A stretch of 64,000 bases of DNA from DATLLJ01 sp035537875 (lineage in GTDB: Bacteria; Acidobacteriota; Vicinamibacteria; Vicinamibacterales; CAVVIG01): contig DATLLJ010000002.1 of assembly GCA_035537875.1 (NCBI GenBank), positions 124,001-188,000 of the forward strand, written 5' to 3'. This document shows positions 1-9,600 of this stretch, one piece after another (the first letter of the stretch is position 1; each line of letters opens with the position of its first letter). The notes beneath the pieces were generated by a model that was given only the letters and a program-made list of their open reading frames with translations, was not told the DNA's origin and did not search any database. Both the position numbers and the translations under genes were made by a program.

Positions 1-55
1 GAGCGCGAAGATCGTCAGTGTTCATCAGCCATCACCTGCGGGGCGCAATGGATGC

Positions 56-745
56 TCAGGACACGGCGCCAAAGAACCGGCCGACCAGGGCCGTGCTGAT
101 CATGGCGACCACCCCCCAGAAGGCCACTCGCGTTGCGCCCTTCAGCATCGGGGCGCCTCCGAGGCGCGCGGCGGCGCCACCGAGCACCGTCAGCAACAGC
201 AGCGAGCTGCCCGCGACGGCGGCGCTGAGCACCCCGAGGGGAACCAGGACAACGAGGAGCAGAGGCAGAGCCGCGCCGAGGGCGAACGCACCCGCGGACG
301 CCAAGGCCGCCTGCAAAGGACGCGCGCGCGTGATTTCCGACATGCCAAGCTCGTCGCGGGCATGGGCGCCGAGCGCGTCATGGGCCATGAGCTGATCGGC
401 GACCTGCCCAGCGAGATCGCGGGTCAACCCACGCCCCACGTAGATGTCAGCGAGCTCTTCGCGTTCGAGATCGGGCGTGCTCGCCAGCTCGCGTCGCTCC
501 CGATCGAGATCGGCTCGCTCCGTATCCGCCTGCGAGCTCACCGAAACATATTCACCCGCCGCCATCGAGAGCGCGCCGGCAACCAGGCCAGCCAGCGTCG
601 CCAGCAACACCGGCTCGCGGGCGGCCTGCGCAGCGGCGACGCCGACCACGATGCTGCTCGTGGAGATCAGCCCGTCGTTGGCGCCGAGTACGGCGGCGCG
701 GAGCCAGCCAACCCGGGTGGCCCGATGAAGTTCTCGATGCCTCAC
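56..745 (-). CDS. VIT1/CCC1-family iron/manganese transporter
   Basis: The 229-residue protein begins with the family signature GANDGLIST at about residues 20-29. It shows two N-terminal hydrophobic segments (about 17-70), a charged helical cytoplasmic stretch (about 70-140, many D/E/R) and three C-terminal hydrophobic segments (about 145-225). This is the five-helix plan of VIT1/CCC1 proteins, which move Fe2+ or Mn2+ across membranes. The acidic middle region corresponds to the metal-binding domain of the family. The start is GTG at 745; no ATG in this frame lies near the conserved N-terminus. It sits 3 bp after the upstream NTF2-like gene, so the two are probably cotranscribed. Substrate is inferred from family only. 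Confidence 0.9.
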   Translation of the reverse strand: MRHRELHRATRVGWLRAAVLGANDGLISTSSIVVGVAAAQAAREPVLLATLAGLVAGALSMAAGEYVSVSSQADTERADLDRERRELASTPDLEREELADIYVGRGLTRDLAGQVADQLMAHDALGAHARDELGMSEITRARPLQAALASAGAFALGAALPLLLVVLVPLGVLSAAVAGSSLLLLTVLGGAAARLGGAPMLKGATRVAFWGVVAMISTALVGRFFGAVS

Positions 746-748
746 GAT

Positions 749-1261
749 TCAGCGAGCTGCAGGGGCGCTCGGCGGAGCGATCGTCGCCGGATCCCAATGT
801 TCGTCCGCCTTGCCGTCCTTGATTCGCCACATGTCGAACCAGGTCGTCGTGTACATCTTTTTGCTGTCGCGCGGATCCTGATATTCGCGTACGAACGCGA
901 CCACGACGAGATCTCCCTCGGCAGTCACCGAGACGACCTTCGTCTTCCAACTCTTTCTGTCGGGAATCGGCGTCGGTTTGCGGCTCCCGAAGAACTTCAT
1001 GACCGGCGCGAGCCCTGAGGCCACGTTCGGATTGTGCTGGATGTACTCGTTGGTGAGGTACTTCGGGGCGTCCTCCCAATGGTTGGCTTCGAGCAAGTCG
1101 CGGACGATGTGGAGCACGACCTGCTTGTTCGCGTGAAGCTTCGGATCCGGGCTCGTAAACAAGGCTTCGGGATCGGCCGAGCCGGTGACCGGCGCCTGCG
1201 CGAACGCGGGGACGCTGGCAAACGCAGTCAGGAGCACGCCGATGAGCCGTAGTGTCTTCAT
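749..1261 (-). CDS. secreted NTF2-like (SnoaL-type) protein
   Basis: 170 residues starting with a signal peptide of about 20 residues ending AFA-QA, so the product is probably exported. The rest (LLEANHWEDAPKYL, EYIQHNP, a WFDMWRIKDGKADEHWD-type end) matches the SnoaL-like branch of the NTF2 fold, a small alpha/beta cone that includes polyketide cyclases and many proteins of unknown ligand. The ATG at 1261 is preceded by a GAGGAG ribosome site and overlaps the stop of the upstream YjbR-type gene by 4 bp (ATGA), implying translational coupling. The substrate cannot be told from sequence. Confidence 0.85.
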   Translation of the reverse strand: MKTLRLIGVLLTAFASVPAFAQAPVTGSADPEALFTSPDPKLHANKQVVLHIVRDLLEANHWEDAPKYLTNEYIQHNPNVASGLAPVMKFFGSRKPTPIPDRKSWKTKVVSVTAEGDLVVVAFVREYQDPRDSKKMYTTTWFDMWRIKDGKADEHWDPATIAPPSAPAAR

Positions 1262-1710
1262 TGCATTCTCCTCGGTTCCAGTCTGGCACAACCCGACGCG
1301 TCCAGGGCCGCACTCCGTCGTTTGCCTGCCACGGTCCGGAAGCTTCGCAGAACCAGGTTCGAGACAAGACTCCAGTCCACGGGCTCGTCCGCCCAGAGGC
1401 TGACCCACAGTCCGCGGCCGTACGGGGTCTCGAAGAACTGTTTGCGGCGGACGAGACGGAGGACCTCGGTGCGATCGAGCCGAAAGGCCATTGAGGGCCG
1501 GCCGCCCACGCGTTCGAATGCGGCAAATGTCCGCTTGCCCGCTCGGAAGTTGGGATGACCCCACGACGCCTTCTCACTCGTCTCGGGCAACGCCAGGCAC
1601 AATGCCCGCAGCCGCTCGAGGACGTGGCCCTTCAGGCTGACGACTCCGCTCGGCTCGGTCGGCAGCCGCCGGCTTTTACCTCGCGAGCGACGGGTCGCGG
1701 TTTGGCCCAC
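1258..1710 (-). CDS. MmcQ/YjbR-family protein
   Basis: The conserved part reads LCLALPET, then SWGHPNFRAGKRTFAAFE, then RRKQFFETPYGRGLWVSL, typical of the YjbR/MmcQ fold (double-wing DNA-binding-like fold, function usually unknown). The start is uncertain: I chose GTG at 1710 because it has an AGAGGA site 4 nt upstream and leaves 119 bp for promoters between it and the divergent gene at 1830. An ATG at 1791 would add 27 residues unlike the family and leave only 38 bp. It is the first gene of a probable three-gene run with the NTF2-like protein and the VIT transporter. Confidence 0.8.
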   Translation of the reverse strand: MGQTATRRSRGKSRRLPTEPSGVVSLKGHVLERLRALCLALPETSEKASWGHPNFRAGKRTFAAFERVGGRPSMAFRLDRTEVLRLVRRKQFFETPYGRGLWVSLWADEPVDWSLVSNLVLRSFRTVAGKRRSAALDASGCARLEPRRMQ

Positions 1711-1829
1711 TGGTTCCTCTGTGCCTCGCCGGATTCTAGCAGCCCGCGGGATACGCCGGACATTCGGAGATGCAATAGACTCACCGGACACGGCTCGACG
1801 CGCCTGGGTGCCGCAAGAAGGAGACCTCG

Positions 1830-3527
1830 ATGCGTGTAGGCAACAAGCTCACTCGTCGTCAGCTGGTTCGTGGCAGCGCGGCGGCTGGCCTGGCGGCCGC
1901 GCTGGGGTGCGCCGGACGCTCGACAGGAGGAACGGCGCCGGCGGCCGCGCAGCGCGGCCCGAATGCAGGAGAACAGGCGAGCGATGACCTCGTGTTGATC
2001 AACGGACGCATCCACACGATGGATCGCACCAACACGATCGCTACGCAGGTGGCGATCAGGAACGGCCGCTTCTCGCTGGTGGGTGGACAGCTCCCCGCCT
2101 CCGGCGCGCGGGTCATCGACCTGCAGGGCCGGACGGTGGTGCCGGGCCTCATCGACAACCACAACCACATCGTGCTGATGGGGAATCGGCCTGGCTACCA
2201 CACGCCGCTCGAGAACGCTTCATCGATTCGCGACGTCCAGGAAACCGTGGCGGCGCGAGCCACCGGTATTCCACGCGGCAGCTGGATCACCACGATTGGC
2301 GGGTTTCACCGGAACCAGCTGGTTCGCCCGGGAGAGTCGCCTCGGTTTCCCACGCTGTCGGAGCTCGATTCAGCCTCACCCGACAATCCCGTGTACATCT
2401 CCGAGTCGTTCATGGGACCGTCGACGACCAACAGCGCGGGCAAACGGTTCTTCGACAGCCAGTCGCCGCCGATACCGGTCGGCGCAGACGGCTCGATTGC
2501 CGCGGGAGCGCAGGCCACGGGCCGGGCCACGCTTGCGCTGCGCCAGACGCTGCAGACGTTCGAGCAGCGGAAGCGCGGCGCCACGGACGCCCTCGCCTAC
2601 GGCCTCAGCGTCGGCGTCACGACGCACCTCGACCAGGGTGCCTTCCAGGCGACCAACACGCCGAACGACGGCGCGGCCCACGAAGACAACTACGCGATGC
2701 ACCTGCCCTTTCTCGCCCTGCGCGCCGAGGGCAAGCTGCCCGCGCGGCTTCGAATCAATTTCCTTCACCAGGACGCCACGCCCGACCTGACGACTCTGAG
2801 CGAACGGATCGAGAACAGCTTCCCGTTTTTCGGCGACGACATGGTTCGCACGGGAGGCATCGGAGAGTTCATCGCCGGCGGCGGGGCCAACAGCCCGTTC
2901 GTCGAGGCTGCGAGGCGATTGGCTCGTGCCGGCTGGCGCGCCGAGGTGCACTCGCTGAGCAGGACCGACTTCGAACAGGAGATTCAGGGTTACGAAGCCG
3001 CTCACGCCGACTCGCCGATCACGGATCTGCGCTGGGTGATCGCTCACGTGCCCTTCATCACCGAACCGTGGGTGAACAGGCTGAAGGCACTGGGCGGCGG
3101 GCTCTCGCTGACCAGCTGGCGCTATCTGGCAGGGACTCCGGAACAGAATGGACCGCCCTTCCGGATGATCGTGGACAACGGCATTCCTGTCGGCATGAGC
3201 TCGGACGGGATGCAGATCGCTCCGATGAACCCGTGGCTGCACATGTACTATGCGACGACCGGATTGAACGCGCAGCAGGTCCTCATCAACGGCGGTCAGC
3301 AGATCTCCAGGCAGGAAGTCCTGAAGTTGTACACGTCGAACAACGGCTGGTTCCTTCGCGAGGAGAACCAGCTCGGGTCCATCGAGGCGGGAAAGCTGGC
3401 CGACCTCGTGGTCCTGAGCCACGACTACTTCACGGTCCCCGACCAGGATCTCAAACGGATCCGTTCGGTCCTCACCATCGTCGGCGGACAGATCACCCAC
3501 GATGCGACTGCGTCATCAATCGGGTAA
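1830..3527 (+). CDS. Tat-exported amidohydrolase, YtcJ-like
   Basis: 565 residues. The N-terminus has a twin-arginine motif (TRRQLV) and a hydrophobic stretch ending in a possible lipobox (ALGC), so the enzyme is likely folded before export and perhaps lipid-anchored. It then has the metal-dependent hydrolase core: LINGRIHTMD entry strand, VVPGLIDNHNH with the two metal-binding histidines (about residues 107-112), DLRWVIAHVPF further on, and a closing SIEAGKLADLVVL strand. This is the amidohydrolase-3/YtcJ group, which hydrolyses amides of unknown natural identity. AAGGAG lies 6 nt before the ATG. The last codons and the TAA stop lie inside the octamer repeat described separately. Confidence 0.9.
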   Translation: MRVGNKLTRRQLVRGSAAAGLAAALGCAGRSTGGTAPAAAQRGPNAGEQASDDLVLINGRIHTMDRTNTIATQVAIRNGRFSLVGGQLPASGARVIDLQGRTVVPGLIDNHNHIVLMGNRPGYHTPLENASSIRDVQETVAARATGIPRGSWITTIGGFHRNQLVRPGESPRFPTLSELDSASPDNPVYISESFMGPSTTNSAGKRFFDSQSPPIPVGADGSIAAGAQATGRATLALRQTLQTFEQRKRGATDALAYGLSVGVTTHLDQGAFQATNTPNDGAAHEDNYAMHLPFLALRAEGKLPARLRINFLHQDATPDLTTLSERIENSFPFFGDDMVRTGGIGEFIAGGGANSPFVEAARRLARAGWRAEVHSLSRTDFEQEIQGYEAAHADSPITDLRWVIAHVPFITEPWVNRLKALGGGLSLTSWRYLAGTPEQNGPPFRMIVDNGIPVGMSSDGMQIAPMNPWLHMYYATTGLNAQQVLINGGQQISRQEVLKLYTSNNGWFLREENQLGSIEAGKLADLVVLSHDYFTVPDQDLKRIRSVLTIVGGQITHDATASSIG

Positions 3528-3624
3528 TTGGATAATCGGGTAATCGGGTAATTGATGGGGGCATTGAGGGTTTCGGCCAATCACCCAATCAATTACCCGA
3601 TTACCCAATTACCCGATTACTCAA
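3518..3624. repeat. inverted octamer-repeat element between convergent genes
   Basis: The left arm (3518-3560) is five tandem 8-mers of the type AATCGGGT/AATTGGAT, ending AATTGATGGGG. The right arm (3577-3624) contains the same 8-mers in reverse complement (AATTACCCG, ATTACCCA). The spacer 3561-3576 is unrelated. The arms can pair over some 30 bp to form a long imperfect hairpin or cruciform. It lies exactly between two convergent genes and is much more AT-rich than its surroundings. It may act as a bidirectional terminator or be a mobile palindromic repeat. No T-tract follows a stem on either strand. Confidence 0.75.
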
Positions 3625-3625
3625 T

Positions 3626-5332
3626 TCATTGTGCGATGGTCTTCCAATTCCTCGCCAGATAGTCGGCCGTCCGCCATGCGAGCGCCTGGGCGGTGAGCGT
3701 CGGATTGCGGGCGCCGCTCGTGCCCATCACCGACGCACCGAGCACGCCCAGATTGGGCGCCTCATGCGAAAAGCCCCAACGGTCGACCACGTTGGTGTCG
3801 GGGTTGGTGCCCATGCGCGTCCCGCCGTAGGCATGCGTCGTCGGGCCCATCGTGCCGATGCCAGCCTTGATCGTCGCGATGGCGCCGGACTCCATGAACC
3901 ACGCCTCCATCTTGTCCTGGATGAAGGCGGCCAGCTTTCTCTCGTTGTCTTTGTGATCCGCCGTGATCCGGCACACCGGGAATCCGAGAGGGTCGGTGAC
4001 GGTCGGATCGAGATCGAGGTAGTTGTCTTCGTACGGCAGCGTGGTCTTCTGGAGGTAGGCGGAATTCGTCCGATCCGCATTCTCCTTGACGAACGCCTTC
4101 CACGCCGAGCCCCACTGGGGCGCTCTTCCGAACGTCGCCATCGTGGCGGCGCCGATGGGGCGTCGATCAGAGTAGACCCACAGGTTCCCACCACCGATGA
4201 AATCGAGTCCGGAGTGATCGAAGTTGTCGTCGGCCCAGTCGTCCACGGCGGTCCCTTGCGCAGGGAGACCGTACCAGTTGTTCAAATTGCGCGGAAAGAG
4301 GGCCGTAACGGCTGCGCCCTGATTGTGACTGAAGTAATGCCGGCCCACCTGCCCGTGGGTGTTCGACAGCCCGTTCGGGTACGCCTTGGACTTCGAGAGC
4401 AGGAGAAGACGGACGTTCTCGTAGACGTAGCTCGCCAGCAGCACGACCGCAGCAGGTTGAAAGAACTCCTCGCCGTTCTTGAGATAGTTCACACCACGTA
4501 CGCGACGGTTGGCGTCCACTTCGATCGTCGTCACCGTGGCCTGATCGACGACCTCGAGGCGTTTGGTTGCTTGCGCTCTGGGGATTGTCGTGACGGCGGT
4601 GGAATTCTTGGCATTGATATGGCACCCGCCGCGGCTGCAGAAGCCGTGATAGGCGCAGGCCGCTCGGTTCTGATACGTGCGCGAGTTGATCGCCGCCGGC
4701 CCTGGAAACGGATGCCATCCAAGCTTGCGTGCCGCCGACGCCATCATTTCGGTGAAACCGGTTCCCCGAAGAGGCGGCATTGGATACTCGCGACGGCGCG
4801 CGCCTTCGAAAATGTTGCCGCGTGGATCGGTCCTACCGCCGAGATTCCCGGCCTTGCCGGACACGCCAAGCTCGATCTCGACCTTCTCGTAAAACGGCTC
4901 CAGCTCGTCGAGTCCGAACGGCCAGTCCTCAACCGTCGAACCCTTGGGGATGCGTGAAGCGCCGTACCGTTTGGTCGTCTCGCTGACCACCTTGAAGTCC
5001 CAGGGACTAAGGCGCCAACTCTGCGCCCAGTAGTGAAGGCTCGTCCCGCCAACGGCGTTCATCATGGGATGAATCGCCGGTCTGGGCGAGTACGGCGCCG
5101 ATGCGTTGGGCCTGTGGGTGGGGACCTCGCGATTGGCCTTCTGCACCGCCTGCGGCCAGCCACGGAAGTTGTTTCGAAGTTCGTCAGGCGCAAAATCCGA
5201 TGGGCTCAGCCAGCCGCCGGCCTCGAGGCCGACCACTTCGAGACCAGCCTGCGCGAGCGGAAGCGCCGCGACGCCGCCAACCGCTCCGAGACCGATGATC
5301 ACGACGTCCTTGGGCGGCAGATTAGTCGCCAT
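3626..5332 (-). CDS. GMC-family FAD oxidoreductase (gluconate/sugar dehydrogenase flavoprotein type)
   Basis: 568 residues. The N-terminal Rossmann motif VVIIGLGAVGG binds FAD. A Cys-rich loop (CAYHGFCSRGGCH, about residues 226-238) is typical of membrane-associated GMC dehydrogenases of the gluconate 2-dehydrogenase group. The C-terminal half carries HAYGGTRMG with the active-site histidine and a GARNPTLT block. The family oxidises sugar or alcohol hydroxyls and passes electrons to a quinone or cytochrome. There is no signal peptide of its own, so it probably rides through the Tat pathway with the partner encoded immediately upstream, whose 3' end overlaps this start by 11 bp. I see no cytochrome c subunit nearby, so the electron acceptor is unknown. 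Confidence 0.92.
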   Translation of the reverse strand: MATNLPPKDVVIIGLGAVGGVAALPLAQAGLEVVGLEAGGWLSPSDFAPDELRNNFRGWPQAVQKANREVPTHRPNASAPYSPRPAIHPMMNAVGGTSLHYWAQSWRLSPWDFKVVSETTKRYGASRIPKGSTVEDWPFGLDELEPFYEKVEIELGVSGKAGNLGGRTDPRGNIFEGARRREYPMPPLRGTGFTEMMASAARKLGWHPFPGPAAINSRTYQNRAACAYHGFCSRGGCHINAKNSTAVTTIPRAQATKRLEVVDQATVTTIEVDANRRVRGVNYLKNGEEFFQPAAVVLLASYVYENVRLLLLSKSKAYPNGLSNTHGQVGRHYFSHNQGAAVTALFPRNLNNWYGLPAQGTAVDDWADDNFDHSGLDFIGGGNLWVYSDRRPIGAATMATFGRAPQWGSAWKAFVKENADRTNSAYLQKTTLPYEDNYLDLDPTVTDPLGFPVCRITADHKDNERKLAAFIQDKMEAWFMESGAIATIKAGIGTMGPTTHAYGGTRMGTNPDTNVVDRWGFSHEAPNLGVLGASVMGTSGARNPTLTAQALAWRTADYLARNWKTIAQ

Positions 5333-6059
5333 GATGCGGCTCCCCTTTCGCAGCGTTCCCGTCCGAGCGGCTCGCCCTGGCGGGTCGTCTGTTCGAAAAC
5401 ATCGGCTCGTCGTAAGCCGACTTGCGAGTCGGCGTCAGCCGGGGATCCAGACGCTGATCGCTTTCAGACACCGCGAGACGAAGACCGGGGTATCCGAGCA
5501 GGTCCCATCCGACGAAGTTGGCGTTCCCACCGTAGTAGGGATCGCAGAACGTACCCTGGATCGTATGAGTGCGGACGAGGTTGAAGAAGGAGGCGGCATT
5601 CGGCGTGAAGCCGGTGGCAACGTTGTCCTCCATATCTTTCAAGACGGCGTCCTGATCGCGAGCCGTGAGATCGACAAAGCGCGACCCCTTCGACGTCCGC
5701 GCGTACGCATCGACGGCGCTCAGCCCGTTCCGATACGCCTCACGGGAAGAGGCCAGCGCACCGCCGAGAGCCCGATCGATGTAACGGGCGGCCCGTGCCT
5801 CCGTGGCGCCCGGCCCGTTGTCGTCGGTGGGAATCAGACGCGCCCCGATCGCCTCCACGATCTCCGCCTCTGCGGCCGTGAGTGTCTCCAGGGCCTCGCG
5901 TGGTGCCTGTCCCGCCTGGGGTGAAGCGGCCTGCGCCGGCAGCGCGGGCGAGGGCAGCAGCATGGCCGGCACGGTGGCGGCCGCGCCGGCGATGCCGACT
6001 CGTTTGAGGAGTTCGCGACGGGAAAGCGCTGGCCTCTCGTCTTCCGAGTGATTCGCCAT
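5322..6059 (-). CDS. gluconate 2-dehydrogenase subunit 3-like Tat protein
   Basis: 245 residues with a clear twin-arginine signal (SRRELLKRVGIAG, about residues 13-25). The body matches the subunit-3 family: LTAAEAEIVEAIGARLIPTDDNGPGA, then AARYIDRAL, and a C-terminal FCDPYYGGN-GWDLLGYPG block. These small subunits accompany GMC-type flavoproteins and carry them across the membrane. ATG at 6059 has a near-perfect AGGAGGT site 6 nt upstream. The stop lies inside the first codons of the flavoprotein gene, so the pair is translationally coupled. The upstream region 6060-6180 is shared with a divergent gene and must hold both promoters. Confidence 0.9.
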   Translation of the reverse strand: MANHSEDERPALSRRELLKRVGIAGAAATVPAMLLPSPALPAQAASPQAGQAPREALETLTAAEAEIVEAIGARLIPTDDNGPGATEARAARYIDRALGGALASSREAYRNGLSAVDAYARTSKGSRFVDLTARDQDAVLKDMEDNVATGFTPNAASFFNLVRTHTIQGTFCDPYYGGNANFVGWDLLGYPGLRLAVSESDQRLDPRLTPTRKSAYDEPMFSNRRPARASRSDGNAAKGEPHHGD

Positions 6060-6180
6060 CAGTGACCTCCTGGTGCTGTTTCCCGATGCCGACAAGAGGA
6101 TACTTCGTGTCTTCACGGCCGAACTCGGCTATCCTCGGGCGTCCCGAATGAGGCCACCCTCGGTTCAGGAGGACCAGTCC

Positions 6181-6651
6181 ATGAAGAGACTCCTCGCCAC
6201 TATCGTGTTCGTGTGCATGGGAGTATCCGCCCATACGTACGCGCAGACGCCGACAACGGCTCTGGCGGCCGATCCCGGCCTCAAGCAGAAGATCCTCGCG
6301 CTCGAGGCCAGGCGCATTGCGGCCATGGTGAACAAGGACATGGCCACCCTCGACTCGATTCTTGCCGAAGATCTCACGTACACCCATTCCGGTGGACGGA
6401 CCGATACGAAGGCGGCTTTCATGGCGCTGATCGGCGGCCCGGACAACCGGTATCTGGGTGTGGACTACACGAGCACCGAGGTCATTCCGACGGGGAACGC
6501 GGTGATCGTACGTGGGGTGGCCCAGATCCGCCTCGGCGAAGGCCCGCGAGGGCCAGCCACCAGCTACCCGGTTCTGTTTCTCGACGTCTATGCGCTGCGA
6601 AATGGCGTCTGGCAGATGGTGGCGTGGCAGGCCACTCGTCCCGGCGACTAG
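6181..6651 (+). CDS. secreted NTF2-like (DUF4440-type) protein
   Basis: 156 residues with an N-terminal signal peptide ending near TYAQT. The mature part follows the DUF4440/SnoaL plan: ALEARRIAAMVNKDMATLD, LAEDLTYTHSGGRTDTKAAF, and a final strand VYALRNGVWQMVAWQATR. Members form a cone-shaped fold; some are isomerases but most have no known ligand. The chosen ATG is preceded by AGGAGG about 8 nt upstream, better than any earlier start. It is monocistronic and divergent from the GMC gene pair. Confidence 0.85.
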   Translation: MKRLLATIVFVCMGVSAHTYAQTPTTALAADPGLKQKILALEARRIAAMVNKDMATLDSILAEDLTYTHSGGRTDTKAAFMALIGGPDNRYLGVDYTSTEVIPTGNAVIVRGVAQIRLGEGPRGPATSYPVLFLDVYALRNGVWQMVAWQATRPGD

Positions 6652-6695
6652 ATTCGAGCGAGAGGGAGACGTTCGCCCCCACGCGACGTTCTGAA

Positions 6696-9600
6696 TCAGT
6701 TCTGAAGCAGACGGGTCGCGAGACGACCGGAACTGCCCCGCAAGAGCGACTCCCGCACCCGTCGTGAAGCGTCCGATGCGTGTAATGGCAGGTGAATCTT
6801 CGCGGTCATATCGCCGCCCGGTTCGACCGTCATCCACAGGTGGCCGTGACAATCGCTGATGAGCGCCTGAAGCGCGCCGAGGTCGACTCCGGCTTTGGCC
6901 GCTGATTTATCGGGGCTCGGCGTGGTCGGGTTGCCGCGAAGCCCCAGCGGCCCGTCCTGCATCGCCCGCCTGATCTCCTTGACCGTGATCAGCGCGTGAG
7001 GACCGAGACGGACGTTGGGATGCTTTGCGATGAATTGGCCATCGACGACGATGGTTGCCAGTTCGATCCTCAGTCGGCCACCGTAGGGCAGGCGCTCCCG
7101 GCAGTAACTGGCCAGATTGACGAGGAGTCTTTCGACCCGCTTCGGCTTGACATCCACCTTGAGCAGAGAAGCGGCCCTGGGCATTTCGAGCTCGACATCG
7201 TCTCCGGCGACGCGCTTCAGAACCGGCTCGAGATCGCGTAAGACCCTGTTCAAATCGACCGGCGGAAGACTGCTGATCTCTTCGTCCCCGTACACGGCGA
7301 GCTGTCGAAGGAAGCTGGCGGCGCGCTTCACCTCATCAAGCACCTGTTGACCTTGCTGCCGCATGGCCGCGTCGGTGTCGACAGTCGCCAGCCACTGCTC
7401 GACGTCCTGATGGATCTCGTTGAGCAGATTGCCACAGGTGACAGCGACTTCCGACGCCAGCCGTCCGACGGCTTCCATCCGGTGGGCGTCGCCGAGCCTG
7501 TCCTGGAGGGCACGAAGATTCGTCAGATCTTCGGCGACGATCTGGATGAGGTCAGGAGAAGATACGGCTGCCGACAGGCGAACGAAGAGGCGGCTTCCAT
7601 TTCTGTGCTTCCACGTGGTCTCCAGTGATTCCTTCGCGTTCGTGCTCAGGCAGCGCTCGAGCAGATACGACAGGTCCCCCGGTGATTCGAAGACCGAAGC
7701 GGCGAAGCCCGCGCCCCGCAGTTCGTCCGCCTTCCGACAGCCGACCAGGACCTCAAAGGCGCGGTTCGCCTCGATGAGCCCGCCGTCGCGGGTGCATCGG
7801 CAGAGCGGCAGGGGAGAAGTCTCGAACTGCCGACGATTCTCTGTCCGACTGTCATCGAGCCGCTTCTGCAGTTGGGGCACGCGGTTGGCTTCAGCCTGCA
7901 GAACCTCGTGACGGCTTCGAAAGCCATCGAGCTCCTGAATCGTCGCTGTGAGCTTCCCTTTGAGCTGCTCGATTTCCCGGTTTCGCGTCGCCAGCGTCGT
8001 CCGCAAACCGGTCTGAAGCTGGGTCCGCTCGTTCTCTGACGCCTGCAAGGCCGCCGCGTGCCGCGCTGCCTGCTCTTTGAAGCGAGCGTCACGCTCGCTG
8101 ACGGAAGCGACCAGCGTCGCCACCGCGACGGCATGCTCGTTCGAGGCCCGATCGAATGCCTGTTGAAGGTCCCTCTGAGCCTCCAGGTACTGCTGAGCCT
8201 CGGCCTTCATGCGTTCTCGAATGGTTTCGACTTCCCCGGTCAACGAATCGCGTTCCAGCGTGAGGCGCTGGAGACGATCGTGCAGCTCAGCCAGCCGACT
8301 CTCCTGGTCACGTCGCTCTCGAGCGATCTCTTCTTCGAGTCGCGACACATGCTCGCGCGCACGCGCGGCGGCGGCTGCGGCCTCCTCGTGGAGACGCCGT
8401 TCGGTCTCAGCTGCGGTGGATCGCGTCTCCGCAACGTTGCGCTCCAACGCTTCGCGCTGTTCGGTTTCCCGAGTAAGCCGCGCTTCAAGCGCCGAGTACT
8501 GCTCTGACGCCGCCGCATGCTCCCGGATGGCGAGCTCGGCGGCTTCCTGGAGTGCGGTCGTCGCCTCGGCCAGCTGCAACTGGAGCGAATCACGGGTTGC
8601 GGCCGTCTCGGCAAGCTGCGATGCAAGCTGCATCTCGCGCTCGCCGGCCGCTTTCAGTTCACCGGTGGCGCGTTCATCCGCTTCCCTGAGTGCGATCGCC
8701 GCCTCGGTCAAGCGCTGCTCGAGGGCCCGGTGAGTTGCGGCCCCATCGGCGAGCTGGGCCGTGAGCTCCGCCTCGCGCATCGTCAAGCGCTCGACGTCGG
8801 CGGTGATCGATTCATGCTTGCGCAGGGTCACCGAGAGAGCCGACGCCAATTCTCGCGCCTGCTCGTCCAGGGCATTTCGTGCGGTCGCCACCTCGGTCAG
8901 CTGCTGATCGAGCGCCTCTCGGGCCGCGGTCGCGTCGGCAAGTCGGGATACGAGGTCCGCTTCACGCGCCTCGGCTGCCTGTCGCTCGCTGCTGGCGCGT
9001 TCGTCTGCTTCTTGGAGCGCGGTCGTCGCCTCCGTGAGCCGCAGATCGAGCGTCTGGCCAGTCGAGGCCGCGTCGGCAAGGTGGGATGCGAGCTCCGCTT
9101 CACGCGCGTCGGCCGCACGCCGTTCGCCCGCGGCGCGCTCGTTCGCTTCTTGGAGCGCGGCCGTCGCCTCCGTCAGCCGCAGCTCGAGCGTCTGGCGAGT
9201 CGAGGCCGACTCGGCAAGGTGGGACGAGAGCTCCGCCTCCCGAAGGGTCAAACGTTCGACGTCGGCCGTGACCGACTCATGGTTACGGAGAGTTGCCGAG
9301 AGAGCCGCCGCCAATTCGCGCGCCTGTTCATCCAGGGAATTTCGTGCGGCCGCTACCTCGGTCAGCTGCTGCTCGAGCGTCTGCCGGATCTCGGCAGCCT
9401 CGGCAAGTTCGGACGAGAGGTCCGCCTGACGCGCAAGAGCTGCCTGTCGTTCCCGCCCGGTGCGCTCGTCCGCTTCCTGGAGCGCGGCCGTCGCCTCCGT
9501 GAGCCGCAGCTCGAACGACTGGCGGGCGTGTATCGCCTCCGACAGCTGCGAGGCGAGTTCCGCCTCCCGCGCCCCGGCGGCCTGCCGTTCGCGGGTGGCG

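Noticed and set aside
18..395. 125-codon plus-strand frame at the window start
   Set aside because: Antisense to the VIT transporter; Ala/Arg/Ser/Thr-rich shadow translation.
3518..3624. CRISPR array
   Set aside because: Units are 8 bp with no spacers, and the arrangement is an inverted palindrome.
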